Below, in pieces: positions 1 to 8,860 of a DNA stretch of 64,000 nucleotides; positions within the stretch are counted from its first letter, which is position 1, and each line of letters starts with the position of its first letter. Where the stretch lies: assembly GCA_017472305.1 (NCBI GenBank), contig JAFUQP010000019.1, positions 27,145 to 91,144 of the forward strand, written 5' to 3'. Origin of the DNA: Clostridia bacterium (lineage in GTDB: Bacteria > Bacillota > Clostridia > Oscillospirales > CAG-272). The notes beneath the pieces are model-generated. The model made no database searches and was not told the DNA's origin. It worked only from the letters and a program-made list of their open reading frames with translations. The position numbers were made by a program, and so were the translations under genes.

Positions 1-194
1 GCCTGTCTTGGTGCGGGCTTCTGCTCGGTCTTTTGCTCCGCGGTACCTGCCTCTTCGCAGCTGTCCTTTTCCACGCTGTCATTTTCGCCGAGCGACATTT
101 CGGGCTTCGTCTTTTCGTCGCTTGAGGCTGCTTTGCCATCAGCGCAGAGAGCCTCGTTTACCTTTTCGAGGTCAATACTCGGAGCGTCTGCCAT
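1..194 (-). CDS. Partial CDS, hydrophilic protein of unknown function
   Basis: An open frame begins with ATG at 194 and runs without a stop off the left edge of the window (64 codons seen). The start overlaps the TAA of the upstream ImmA/IrrE gene by one base (TAATG), so the two are translationally coupled, and an AAGAAGGAG-like purine run lies just upstream. The visible protein begins MADAPSIDLEKV and is rich in Glu, Lys, Ser and Ala, with no signal peptide or membrane segment. I do not recognise it. Coupling suggests it is a partner of the peptidase; that is inference. Confidence 0.6.
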   Translation of the reverse strand, partial: MADAPSIDLEKVNEALCADGKAASSDEKTKPEMSLGENDSVEKDSCEEAGTAEQKTEQKPAPRQ

Positions 195-799
195 TATGCC
201 TCCTTCTTATATCCAAGCATAATTCTCGACAGGACTGCGTCCTTCGTTACACCGAACAGCTGGGCTATATCGTCAAGGGAGTCGTTTCTCTTCAAGGCCG
301 TGCGGAAAACGTCGTCGGGCATCAGAACCATCAGCGCAAAGATATTTGCCGCCTGCTCGTCTACAAGCGTGGGGTCGGCATCAAGGTCGGCATCGGAAAT
401 GGACGTAAGGTCCATATCAATATGCGCGCTGAAAAGGTAGCCGTCACCCTCGTTCATATTTTCAAGAGCGAGGTGACCGAGCTCGTGGACAAGAGAGAAG
501 CGCTGCTTCTTCGGATTTTCCCTGCTGTTAAGGATAATCCTTGCAACAGTCTTATTCTGCTCCTCGGAAACGTACATAGCGGCTCCGTAGTTGTCAAATG
601 CACCGGTGTTACCGTCTACGTCCTTAAGCAGACCGAAATCAAGCTCAGTGAACTTCGCGTCTATGCCGGTCATATTCTCAACTATTTTCATTATGTCGGC
701 AGTAGGAACCAGCTCGCCGTACTTATAGCTAACCTGCTCGCTTACGTTTTTGGCAATTCTGCGAGCTTCGTCAAATTCACGTCGTTCCAACCAATGCAT
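194..799 (-). CDS. ImmA/IrrE-family zinc metallopeptidase
   Basis: A 201-residue protein with the zinc-peptidase motif HELGH near residue 105, followed by a downstream acidic segment (VDEQAANIFALMVLMP) that fits the third zinc ligand region of the ImmA/IrrE (DUF955) family. Known members cleave Xre-type repressors and control mobile elements or stress genes. Here no Xre repressor gene lies next to it; the only coupled partner is the partial acidic gene downstream. The start at 799 has a strong site (GGAGGTGAAAGGAG) directly before it, and a consensus promoter lies at 867-895. The target cannot be read from the sequence. Confidence 0.85.
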   Translation of the reverse strand: MHWLERREFDEARRIAKNVSEQVSYKYGELVPTADIMKIVENMTGIDAKFTELDFGLLKDVDGNTGAFDNYGAAMYVSEEQNKTVARIILNSRENPKKQRFSLVHELGHLALENMNEGDGYLFSAHIDMDLTSISDADLDADPTLVDEQAANIFALMVLMPDDVFRTALKRNDSLDDIAQLFGVTKDAVLSRIMLGYKKEA

Positions 800-866
800 C
801 TCCTTTCACCTCCGATTCATACTTCTTTTATAAGATAATGAATACGGATTACTTCTTTCCATACTC

Positions 867-895
867 ATTATAGCACAGTTTAGGCACGAATTCAA
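867..895 (-). promoter_or_regulatory. Sigma-A promoter for the ImmA/IrrE gene
   Basis: Read on the minus strand: TTGAAT at 895-890, a 17-bp spacer, TATAAT at 872-867. The distance to the ATG at 799 leaves a leader of about 60 nt. Confidence 0.75.
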
Positions 896-1220
896 CCTTT
901 TTAGTAAAAATTTAAAAAAACGGTAACTTTTTATTATATACAAGAAAATCTCCTTTTATTCGTTTCAGCAATGCCCGAGTATACGTCGAGCTATTGTCTG
1001 ACTTTATTGTTGACAAGCGGCTAAAGGTTAAACCCTTACTCAACACTGCCGCTTTAAACTACCCTAATATACGATATGAAAAAAGTATTTACTTTATCAT
1101 TTAAGGATAGTCGGTTATAGAATAAATCCGGATTAAAAAGAAGATTTTTTAGTAATAATTAACAAACGAAAGGGACTGTACCGAGTAAAAAGCGCGAAGT
1201 GAAGCGACCGAAAGAAGCTA
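896..1220. other. Gene-free AT-rich stretch
   Basis: An AT-rich spacer between the ImmA/IrrE promoter and the terminator of the next gene. Frames here are short and have no ribosome site. I see no RNA gene or strong structure in it. Confidence 0.5.
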
Positions 1221-1258
1221 CAAAAAGGCAAAAAGGAACCACCCCGAAGGGTGGTTCC
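1221..1258 (-). terminator. Intrinsic terminator of the His/Cys-repeat lipoprotein gene
   Basis: Perfect 10-bp stem (GGAACCACCC paired with GGGTGGTTCC, 1235-1258) with a 4-nt loop, followed on the minus strand by TTTTTGCCTTTTT. It lies 18 nt after the stop codon at 1277. Confidence 0.9.
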
Positions 1259-1276
1259 GGAAGGGTAGATATTAAA

Positions 1277-4054
1277 TTATACCTGTGTAATAGTAACAGT
1301 AAACTCTACCTCGATTGCATCTCCGGTGTTGTTAAGGAAGCCGAAGAAGCAACCGTTAGAATTAGCATCGTTGGTAATGTTATCGCCGGAAGCGATGGTG
1401 TTCTGGAACATAGGAGTTCCTGTCTGAAGCATAACGTCAGCGGTGAAGGTAACCTGAACGTTATAAGCGTCAGTCATTTCGGTTCCGGGCCATGCAACGT
1501 AGAACCAAGCTGCGGAGCCTGCCGCAACGTTAACGGTATAGGTACCTGCTTCGAGAGTGGTCTCGGGTGCAGCTGCACCATAAATATTCTCAGAACCAAC
1601 AACCTCGGTAGCATCTCCGTTGCCTGAATCACCCGAACCCGACGAGCTACCGGGAAGAGTAATAGTAAAGCTTATATTACCTGGATTTCCGCTATAAGTC
1701 GAAACCTTGAGATAGAAGGTCTGACCTGCGGTAACCGCTTTGGTTACGGTAGGCTGGAATCCCATATCGCAGAGATTAAAGCCGAAAGTACCGTAATCAT
1801 AACTCCAATCGCTAGTTTCGTCAAAGGCAACTACTACATCTCCGTCAACAGTAGCAACGTAGGTATAGTAAACGTAATCGCTTCCTACAATCGCTGTATA
1901 TGTTCCGCTCTCGGTGATAACGTAAGGATCGTCTACAGTTCCACTGCCGGAAAGAGCAGGAGAATCCGAAGAAGGAGCTTCTTCTACTACGATAGTAAAG
2001 CTATCATAAATCTCTGCATTTGCGACAGACGTAATTGTCACAACGTATGTACCTGCAACGGTAGCATTGAAGGTTGCGGCATCAGCATCAGAGAAATCGA
2101 TATATGCATATTCCTCGTTAAACTTACCTATTTCAATAGTTGTAGTACCAAAAGTAACGCTTGTAGCATCACCGTTAACTGTAGTAACAGTAAGAGTGTA
2201 TGCATTGTTTGCATAAATACTATTCGTTGTTATACCAAACACGAAATCAACTCCGGTGTATACGCTTTCGTCTCCGGTAAAATCAGTCCACACGCTATAA
2301 GGAACATTTTCGCCCCACAAAAGTGCGCTTTCACTTCCAAGAGTTTGAGCCTTCATAGAAGTAAGTTCGGGTGCAGTTACCGTAAAGTCAATTTCCTTCG
2401 CCTCTGTCAGTTCAGAAGAAATCACGAGAGTATAATCTCCGGTCGCGGTGCTAGTCAACGAAATGTAATCGCCGTTATGATAAACCCTAATCGGGCAATC
2501 CCAAGCATCAAGATCCATCTCCTCGCCGTCCTCATCAAGAACAACAAACTCAAAGATATTGTAAGCAGGATTTGCGGTTGCAGGAACGGTATTTGCGAAA
2601 TAAATCTTAGTTTCCTCGCCCTGAACAGCAGAGAAGGAGTCATCTATAACATTATTACCAATCTTAAGTGCATATTCAAGAAGAATATTTGCAACTGCGC
2701 CAAACTCGTCATAATTCCTATCGTCAGTATACTGCTTAACCTCGTAAACGTAGGTAGTCGATGCTACAGCATCGTCAGAAAGAGCAATGCTCTCAACTAT
2801 AGGATTATCTTCCTCGTCGAGTATCTGATTGTCGTTTTCATCAGTCTTATATGTAATTGTGAAGTTGGTTCCAATCACATCATAGTTTTCGTCAAACTGG
2901 TACTCACCATAAGCCTTTGACGTCATATTAAAGGTGTCGATAACATAATTCTCGTCAAGAGTAAACTCAACGGTAATACTGTAAAGATAATAGCCATAGC
3001 TCAAGAAGCTGAAGGAGTAAACGCCATCTTCACTTACAGACTGCTCAAAGCCATCATATTCATTAAGAATAGCGCGAGTATAGAGCTCGGTAAGCAAACC
3101 TATAATGCCGTAAGGAGAGTACTCCTCGCCATACTCTATAGCGATATACTCCTGTCCGAAATCGTATCCGCCAAACATTCCGGTAGAAACATCATAGGTC
3201 TCTCTCTCAAAAGCACCCACGCCCTCTTTTACGAGAGCAAGAATGGAATCCTCTCCGTAAAGAGAATATAAGTACTCTTTTTTGGTAGTATCATACTCTG
3301 TACCGATAACGCTTCCCCACTCGCTATATTCAGGATAGAATTCTTCAATCACCTCAATGATATGAAGAACCTCTCCAACCATAGCATAGTCGACGTTGAC
3401 GTTTTCTCCGGTATCACCGCTGCTAGTATTTGCGCTACCCACAATTGTACCATACTTAACAAGAGCATCCTTAAGAGCTCCTACCGCAATAGCCTTATCA
3501 ACAGTAGAAACGTCAACCGAAACTGCCTTGTCGCATACCTTACAGAAGCCGAGTGCATCAAGGTCGTGTGCTTCCTTGGTGGGCGCTACAGTGTGTCCGC
3601 AGTCAGCTGCGTGCCAGTGATGGGTTGCGTCGGTCTCCCACGCATCTGCGTAGGTGTGGGTGTGTCCTGCGTTGTATCCGCAGGTGTCGCAGGCACCGTC
3701 ATTGTTGGCATCTGCGTGTGCAGCGGAATCCTTGACTGCGATGGAGCAGCCGCAGGTTGCTGCGTGCCAGTGGTTGGTAGCATCGGACGTCCATGCGTCT
3801 GCTGCCTGATAGGTGTGGGTATGAGAGTAGTCATATCCACAAACGTCACAAAGCTTGTCATTGTTGACATCCTTGTGAGCTTCGGTGGCAACCTTCACGT
3901 CGGCACATGCTTCGTCCGTGCAGGTTATCCAGTGATTGGTCTCGTCTTTAGACCAATCGGTGCTGAAGGTGTGTTCATGTCCGCCAAGTCCGCAGGAAGC
4001 GAGCATAAGCGCTACGAGCGTAAACACCAAAACCAAAATTGAAAATCTTTTCAT
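1277..4054 (-). CDS. Large surface lipoprotein with three His/Cys-rich repeats
   Basis: 925 residues starting with a lipoprotein signal peptide (lipobox LASC, Cys21). Residues about 26-180 hold three repeats of about 50 residues with the pattern H-x-H-T-(F/Y)...W...D.T.HW....C...AH.D.N.DG.CD.CGY; the paired Cys and His suggest metal binding or disulphides, which is inference. The rest is Tyr-, Asp- and Ser-rich beta-sandwich-like sequence, with a segment near residues 690-790 (VDDPYVITESGTY) resembling bacterial pre-peptidase C-terminal (PPC-like) domains. The start has an AGGAGG site 10 nt upstream. DNA composition is clearly more AT-rich after the repeats. No catalytic motif is seen; likely an adhesin or binding protein on the cell surface. 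Confidence 0.75.
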   Translation of the reverse strand: MKRFSILVLVFTLVALMLASCGLGGHEHTFSTDWSKDETNHWITCTDEACADVKVATEAHKDVNNDKLCDVCGYDYSHTHTYQAADAWTSDATNHWHAATCGCSIAVKDSAAHADANNDGACDTCGYNAGHTHTYADAWETDATHHWHAADCGHTVAPTKEAHDLDALGFCKVCDKAVSVDVSTVDKAIAVGALKDALVKYGTIVGSANTSSGDTGENVNVDYAMVGEVLHIIEVIEEFYPEYSEWGSVIGTEYDTTKKEYLYSLYGEDSILALVKEGVGAFERETYDVSTGMFGGYDFGQEYIAIEYGEEYSPYGIIGLLTELYTRAILNEYDGFEQSVSEDGVYSFSFLSYGYYLYSITVEFTLDENYVIDTFNMTSKAYGEYQFDENYDVIGTNFTITYKTDENDNQILDEEDNPIVESIALSDDAVASTTYVYEVKQYTDDRNYDEFGAVANILLEYALKIGNNVIDDSFSAVQGEETKIYFANTVPATANPAYNIFEFVVLDEDGEEMDLDAWDCPIRVYHNGDYISLTSTATGDYTLVISSELTEAKEIDFTVTAPELTSMKAQTLGSESALLWGENVPYSVWTDFTGDESVYTGVDFVFGITTNSIYANNAYTLTVTTVNGDATSVTFGTTTIEIGKFNEEYAYIDFSDADAATFNATVAGTYVVTITSVANAEIYDSFTIVVEEAPSSDSPALSGSGTVDDPYVITESGTYTAIVGSDYVYYTYVATVDGDVVVAFDETSDWSYDYGTFGFNLCDMGFQPTVTKAVTAGQTFYLKVSTYSGNPGNISFTITLPGSSSGSGDSGNGDATEVVGSENIYGAAAPETTLEAGTYTVNVAAGSAAWFYVAWPGTEMTDAYNVQVTFTADVMLQTGTPMFQNTIASGDNITNDANSNGCFFGFLNNTGDAIEVEFTVTITQV

Positions 4055-4094
4055 TTTTGAAAATCCTCCTTATATATTTTTTGGTTTCGAACAA

Positions 4095-4193
4095 ATTAAT
4101 TAGGGGCGAAGTGGAAAATTAAATCCGCTTCGCGGGTGAAGTCTGAGCTTGTCAGAGAAGGTCGCTCTGCGATGAAGTCCGCTCTCGCGGGTT
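4095..4193. repeat. Short-hairpin array with TGAAGTC spacers
   Basis: Four short inverted repeats (CCGCTTCGCGG, TCTGAGCTTGTCAGA, TCGCTCTGCGA, CCGCTCTCGCGG) are separated by the near-constant spacer TGAAGTC or GAAGGTC. The array starts at the base next to the TAA of the upstream lipoprotein gene (4194). It may act as an mRNA 3' structure for the VWA operon; it has no long T-run. The design matches the arrays near 31886-32160 and 34856-34975, but the spacer sequence differs. Confidence 0.7.
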
Positions 4194-6170
4194 TTATCGG
4201 AAATACGCAACCTTCGCGTAGAAGCCGACTCCGAAGAGCCACTGGTCGGCGTGCTCTGAATAGATGCTCTTCTGCGATTCTATCCAGCCGTTGCCGTCCA
4301 TAAAGTAGCGCTGGGATTCCGAGAGCTTCTGAAGGAAGTCCTGAAGCTCGGCTGTGACCGCATAATTGCCGTCGGAGTTACAGAAGGCGGAATAGCCAAG
4401 CATCACGTTCGGCACCAGAATGCCGCCAACGTCGGTTGCGGGGATTTCTCCGCGCTCCGCCGCCTCAAAGAGCGCCATTGCCTCGTCGGGAAGATTTCGG
4501 CAATCGGCGTGACAGTTCTCGCAGGATTCACCGCAAACTCCGATACAGGTCGGTATATCGGTAGGCTCGTTGTAGGCGTTACGGCAGGGGCATCTTCTGT
4601 CACAGAAATACGCACCGGTCGTTGCCGTCGGGTTATTAAGACCTGGGTCTATAAGCAGTGCGGGAAGCCCTTGAATAAAGAGCTTATAGTTCTCGGTTCC
4701 GTTAGAAACGGTAAGCGCCTTGTTACCCGCCTCCTCGATAGAGGTCAAGGGAGTGTTTCCGCCCTCGCCAAGAAAACGCGTGGGGCTTGATATATTGGCG
4801 TAGAGGATAGGGCCATAGACTCCCGTAGTCTTGTCGTAGAGGTGGTAATATCCGTCGCCCTTGCCGTAGAAGAGTGAGCCGTCGCCGTCAAGTGCCAGAG
4901 CAAAGTAGGGTATTACGTCGCCCGAGAGATACTCCGTGACGACATTTTCACCGACGAGCTCGTAGGAATATACCGAATACTCGATATCCTGCCTTACGCT
5001 ACCCGGAATATAGTGGTCAACCGTTACCGTGCCGCGAGTCGAGCCGACTGCGTCGGGAGTGAAGGTTATATCGGTTTTCGCATTGTAGAAGTCCATAGAA
5101 TAGCTGCCCGAGAGCTTATCGGCGGGAGTCGCTCCCACACCGTCGCGAACGAGGGGCATACCGAGCGCGTCCCTCTCCCAGTAGGAATACATTGAGCCGT
5201 CAAAGACGGTTGCGGTGCCCTCTGCCCTCTCGGGATAATAGAAGCTGTATTCATCGGAATATCCGAGCTGGTGCCGAAGCTCCTCCTCGGGAATAATAAT
5301 TTCAGCCTCCTCGCGGTTGATAGGAAACTCACCGTCAAGCGTTATCGCAAAATAGACCTCGGCGGGATACTCCGCGTTCTTCTCTTCCGCCATAATACCG
5401 AAGGTAAAGCGCACCTGACCGCCCGTCGAAATCATCTCGTCGGCAATATCGACGTCAAGCTTGAAGTTCTTGGTATAGGTCGAGGCTGCCGCGCCGTCGT
5501 CGGCGACACTCTGAAGCTGCTTGAAGGCAAAGTTTGCGCCGTAGTAATTTGCCTTAGGGTTAACGGTGTTCTCGGTTGTATCAACCCAGCTGGTTATCGA
5601 ATACATACCGCTTCTTGTCGGGGCGAATTCGAAGAACACCTCATGCTTTGCGCTATCCAGCTCAACGCGGTAAAGTCCCGTGGACTTTATGGGAATACAG
5701 TTATAGAGCTGCGTCTTTTTATCCTTGTAGGACACGAGCTTCTTTAACTCAATCTCGATATTTCTGTTATCGTTGGTTGCGACGTAGGCGTTGGGGTCGT
5801 AGGCATAGCCCGTCGGTGCCGCCGAGAGGGTGACTTGATAGTCGCCGTCGAGCCCCTCTATGCTTGCCTTGCCGTCACTGCCGACAGTTGCCGTGTGGTA
5901 GGAAAAGCCGTCGTTCCATCTTGCCTCGATAGTCTCGGCAGGAATATAGGTCTGCCCTCCGTATACGAGGGTGACTGTGAAGGGGCTTTCCTCGCCCGAT
6001 GAGCCTGTGCCCGAGCCTGCGCCCGAGCTACCCGAGCCCTGCGAGCCTGAGCCTGTGCCCGAGCCCGACGGGTGGCCGCCTGTTGCGGGATTGTATTCTC
6101 CGCAGGACGAAAGCAGCGTCAGTATAAGAAGGAGAAGCGCCGTTATTCTGGTGAATTTTGTTTTTTTCAT
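4194..6170 (-). CDS. Lipoprotein at the end of the VWA operon, Cys-rich C-terminal part
   Basis: 658 residues. Lipoprotein signal with lipobox LSSC (Cys23), then a Gly/Ser linker to about residue 60, a SpaA/prealbumin-like beta-sandwich segment (about 65-145), and a long extracellular region. Near residues 530-570 there is a cluster of ten Cys in about 35 residues (CDRRCPC...CIGVCGESCENCHADC), unlike the rest of the protein. The ATG overlaps the TGA of the VWA gene upstream (ATGA), so it is coupled to that operon and probably works with it in the envelope. No catalytic motif is recognised. The Cys cluster could bind metal or form disulphides. Confidence 0.7.
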   Translation of the reverse strand: MKKTKFTRITALLLLILTLLSSCGEYNPATGGHPSGSGTGSGSQGSGSSGAGSGTGSSGEESPFTVTLVYGGQTYIPAETIEARWNDGFSYHTATVGSDGKASIEGLDGDYQVTLSAAPTGYAYDPNAYVATNDNRNIEIELKKLVSYKDKKTQLYNCIPIKSTGLYRVELDSAKHEVFFEFAPTRSGMYSITSWVDTTENTVNPKANYYGANFAFKQLQSVADDGAAASTYTKNFKLDVDIADEMISTGGQVRFTFGIMAEEKNAEYPAEVYFAITLDGEFPINREEAEIIIPEEELRHQLGYSDEYSFYYPERAEGTATVFDGSMYSYWERDALGMPLVRDGVGATPADKLSGSYSMDFYNAKTDITFTPDAVGSTRGTVTVDHYIPGSVRQDIEYSVYSYELVGENVVTEYLSGDVIPYFALALDGDGSLFYGKGDGYYHLYDKTTGVYGPILYANISSPTRFLGEGGNTPLTSIEEAGNKALTVSNGTENYKLFIQGLPALLIDPGLNNPTATTGAYFCDRRCPCRNAYNEPTDIPTCIGVCGESCENCHADCRNLPDEAMALFEAAERGEIPATDVGGILVPNVMLGYSAFCNSDGNYAVTAELQDFLQKLSESQRYFMDGNGWIESQKSIYSEHADQWLFGVGFYAKVAYFR

Positions 6171-8860
6171 TTTGCTCCTCCCTTTGCGCGTTTTTTACCG
6201 AAGAAGCTGACGATGTCGCTCCACTTAAGCTTCCTTATTATTATATCGACGATATATAGCACCGCCGAAAGAATCATAAGAGGTACGGTGAAGTACATCT
6301 CGTAGGTTGCGACCTCGCGCTCGTCGTTCTCGAGCGAGGGAAGCCGTCCCTCGTTTACCGTTCCGCGGTTTCTGATTGCCGCGTGAAGCTCCGAGGGGTC
6401 AAAGCTTGCGAAGCTGTCATACTCGGGTGAATAGGACACGTTATGCACAAGCTCCGAGGTATAAGACCTTTCTCCGTAGGAATATGTAATCTCGATTACG
6501 TACTTACCTATTCCGTCGGCTCTGTATCTGTGAGAATACTTCTCGGAGTCGAAGGTCAGAGTGTACTCCGACACAGCTCCTGTGGGTGAGGTGACCTTAA
6601 GAATCATAGTCGCCTTGGGGTTCAGAGTCGTCGGGATTATTTCAACGTAGGAATAGGTTCCGTCAAACTCGGTGGTTACAGTGTAGGGATAGGCTATTCT
6701 CTCGTCGGGGATATTCTCGGTCAAAACGTTGCCGAGGAATATATCTCCCGCACTGCCGACAAAGTCAGCAGTCCACTCGCCCGAGAGGCTGCTCATAAAG
6801 CTTGATACCCTGCCCTCTCCGTAATTCCAATAGGAATAGAGGGGAGCCTTTATAACCGTGTCGGCATTCTTCTCGTAATCTACCGAGAGGGGAGTTGTGG
6901 CGCTCGCCTTTGCCTTTGCGTATGCATAGCCGTAAATATCGGGAAGAGCCGCAACGCCCGATAGCACGGGGTCCTGTCTTTTGTCGATATTTATCGCGGT
7001 TTTGCCGAGAATAACAGACTCGGTGACGTCATCGGCAATCTCAGAGAACATAAGCTCCTCGAGTGCCTCCTCGCTGTCAAGGAAGTAATACTCACCGCCG
7101 CCTGCCGAGGCAATATCGCGAAGTGTTTCGGTACCCTCCTTCTCGGAGTTGTAGGGGTTTATAACCGAAGTCTTGACGTTCAGCCTTTCAAAGAGGTCGG
7201 TGGCAACGTCGGTCGGCTTATCGGATTCATAGGTGTAGGACATTCCGTCGCTTATCAGCATTATCTGCTTCTCTTCATAAGGAAGCGCCTCTATAAGCTC
7301 GCCCGCCTTGTCAAGAGCAGTACCGATAACCGTGCCCTGATAGGGACGAATGCCGTTTATAAGCCTCTTTACGTCCTCGCGGTTCTTTACTCTCGTTGGG
7401 GCTTGGAGCACGTTTATCTCGCCCCAGAAGTTAACTACCGTTACGTAGTCGTTATCCGAAAGAATGTCAAGCAGCCTGCACGCCGCCTGCTTTGCGATAA
7501 TCAGCCTCGATGCCTGGTCCATACTGAGTGAGGAGTCGATAACTATAGCGTAAAGCTTCGGGTCCTGGTCGCTGTTGCCGAAGCGCACGGGCAGCATATT
7601 TTCAAGCTGCTTGAGTACGTCCTCGGTCTTGTTCTGTATTTTAAGGTCGCCGACGGTAACGAGGCTCTTGCCGAACTTTGATACCGCGGTGTCAATCGCG
7701 CCTATGAAGGCTGTGTAGTTGTTTATCTCACGTACGTCGAGGCTCGATAGCATTATCTCGTCGTACTCAATAAGCTCCTCAACGCTCGAGGGAATAAGAA
7801 CGCCCGACTGCTCCTTGCCCTCGCTCGGAACGAAGGTGTAGCTCATCTTGCCCGCGCGGCGTCTGCCGACGTAGGCGTCAAGCACCGCCTCCTCGCCGTA
7901 TAGCGCCTTCGCGCGCTCGAGGTCATCTCTGTCGTCGGTTATGAGGAGCACACGCACCTCGCCCTCGACGCTCTGGGTGAAGCTGTAGGAATTGTTATGG
8001 CTCGAGAGGTCGCCCTCGGCAGCTATCTTAACCTCGTAGTCATATTCACCCGAGGTGTCGGTAGGTAAACTAAAGTTTACAATATTGAAGCCGTTAACAA
8101 GCTCTACCGCCTGATTGTCAAGAAGCTCGCCGTTTCTGTATATTGAGGCGATAGCCTCGGTTTCATAGCTTGCTCGGACGAGCACGTCGGCAGATGCCTC
8201 GTGATTTTTGTAGGTTGCGGGGGTGAAGCCCACGTCGGAAATCTGCACCTCGGAAACGTCTGCCGAGAGGTTATTGTCAACGTATATCGCGTCAACGTAT
8301 ATTCCCTCGGAGTAGAGTGCCTCTATAGAGGTGATAAGTCTGCCTCTGCCGTCGGTGTCGGTTTCCTTACCGTCGCTGATTATGATTATGCGCTTTATCG
8401 TGTCCTCGCTAAAGAGGGTTGCCGTGTAATCCAGCGCCGAGGAAAGGTCGGTCGCGCTATCGTCAATTCCCGAGTCCTTCACTGTGGAAAGCTCGCCGCC
8501 AAGCTCGGTAATAATCTTGAAGTCCTTACCGAAGGCAACGACACCGAGGCTCGAGTTGTTCGGCAGGTTTTCCTCAATCTCGGAAATATACCCGTCAACC
8601 TCGTCGAGGGTGCGGTTTGATGAATAGGAAACGTCGGCTACGACGTAAACCTCGGTTTTTGTGATAACGGTGGTCATTCTCATACCCGCAAGGGCAAGCG
8701 ATGCGAGCAGCACTATGAGAATATGCAGGACGAGCGATACCGTCGTCGCACGCGTTCTGTTCTCGTGTCTTATGGCGACAAGGTGGGGGACTGTCACCAG
8801 AAGAAGGAGAGGAATTATTACGAGAAGTAAGAGCGGATTATCGAAGCTGATATTTATCAT
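6167..8860 (-). CDS. Membrane protein with two von Willebrand factor A domains
   Basis: 897 residues from the chosen ATG at 8860 (a longer frame to 8905 lies inside the upstream gene and lacks a site; GGATGGTG precedes 8860). Two N-terminal membrane helices (about 9-25 and 41-60), then a VWA domain with MIDAS-type DVSYSS near residue 70, a middle region, and a second VWA domain with the cleaner MIDAS motif DSSLSM near residue 450, and a membrane helix near the C-terminus. It belongs with BatA/BatB-like proteins that sit in the membrane beside MoxR ATPases and DUF58 proteins. It overlaps both neighbours, giving tight coupling. Role inferred: metal-dependent protein-protein contact in an envelope complex. 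Confidence 0.8.
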   Translation of the reverse strand: MINISFDNPLLLLVIIPLLLLVTVPHLVAIRHENRTRATTVSLVLHILIVLLASLALAGMRMTTVITKTEVYVVADVSYSSNRTLDEVDGYISEIEENLPNNSSLGVVAFGKDFKIITELGGELSTVKDSGIDDSATDLSSALDYTATLFSEDTIKRIIIISDGKETDTDGRGRLITSIEALYSEGIYVDAIYVDNNLSADVSEVQISDVGFTPATYKNHEASADVLVRASYETEAIASIYRNGELLDNQAVELVNGFNIVNFSLPTDTSGEYDYEVKIAAEGDLSSHNNSYSFTQSVEGEVRVLLITDDRDDLERAKALYGEEAVLDAYVGRRRAGKMSYTFVPSEGKEQSGVLIPSSVEELIEYDEIMLSSLDVREINNYTAFIGAIDTAVSKFGKSLVTVGDLKIQNKTEDVLKQLENMLPVRFGNSDQDPKLYAIVIDSSLSMDQASRLIIAKQAACRLLDILSDNDYVTVVNFWGEINVLQAPTRVKNREDVKRLINGIRPYQGTVIGTALDKAGELIEALPYEEKQIMLISDGMSYTYESDKPTDVATDLFERLNVKTSVINPYNSEKEGTETLRDIASAGGGEYYFLDSEEALEELMFSEIADDVTESVILGKTAINIDKRQDPVLSGVAALPDIYGYAYAKAKASATTPLSVDYEKNADTVIKAPLYSYWNYGEGRVSSFMSSLSGEWTADFVGSAGDIFLGNVLTENIPDERIAYPYTVTTEFDGTYSYVEIIPTTLNPKATMILKVTSPTGAVSEYTLTFDSEKYSHRYRADGIGKYVIEITYSYGERSYTSELVHNVSYSPEYDSFASFDPSELHAAIRNRGTVNEGRLPSLENDEREVATYEMYFTVPLMILSAVLYIVDIIIRKLKWSDIVSFFGKKRAKGGAK

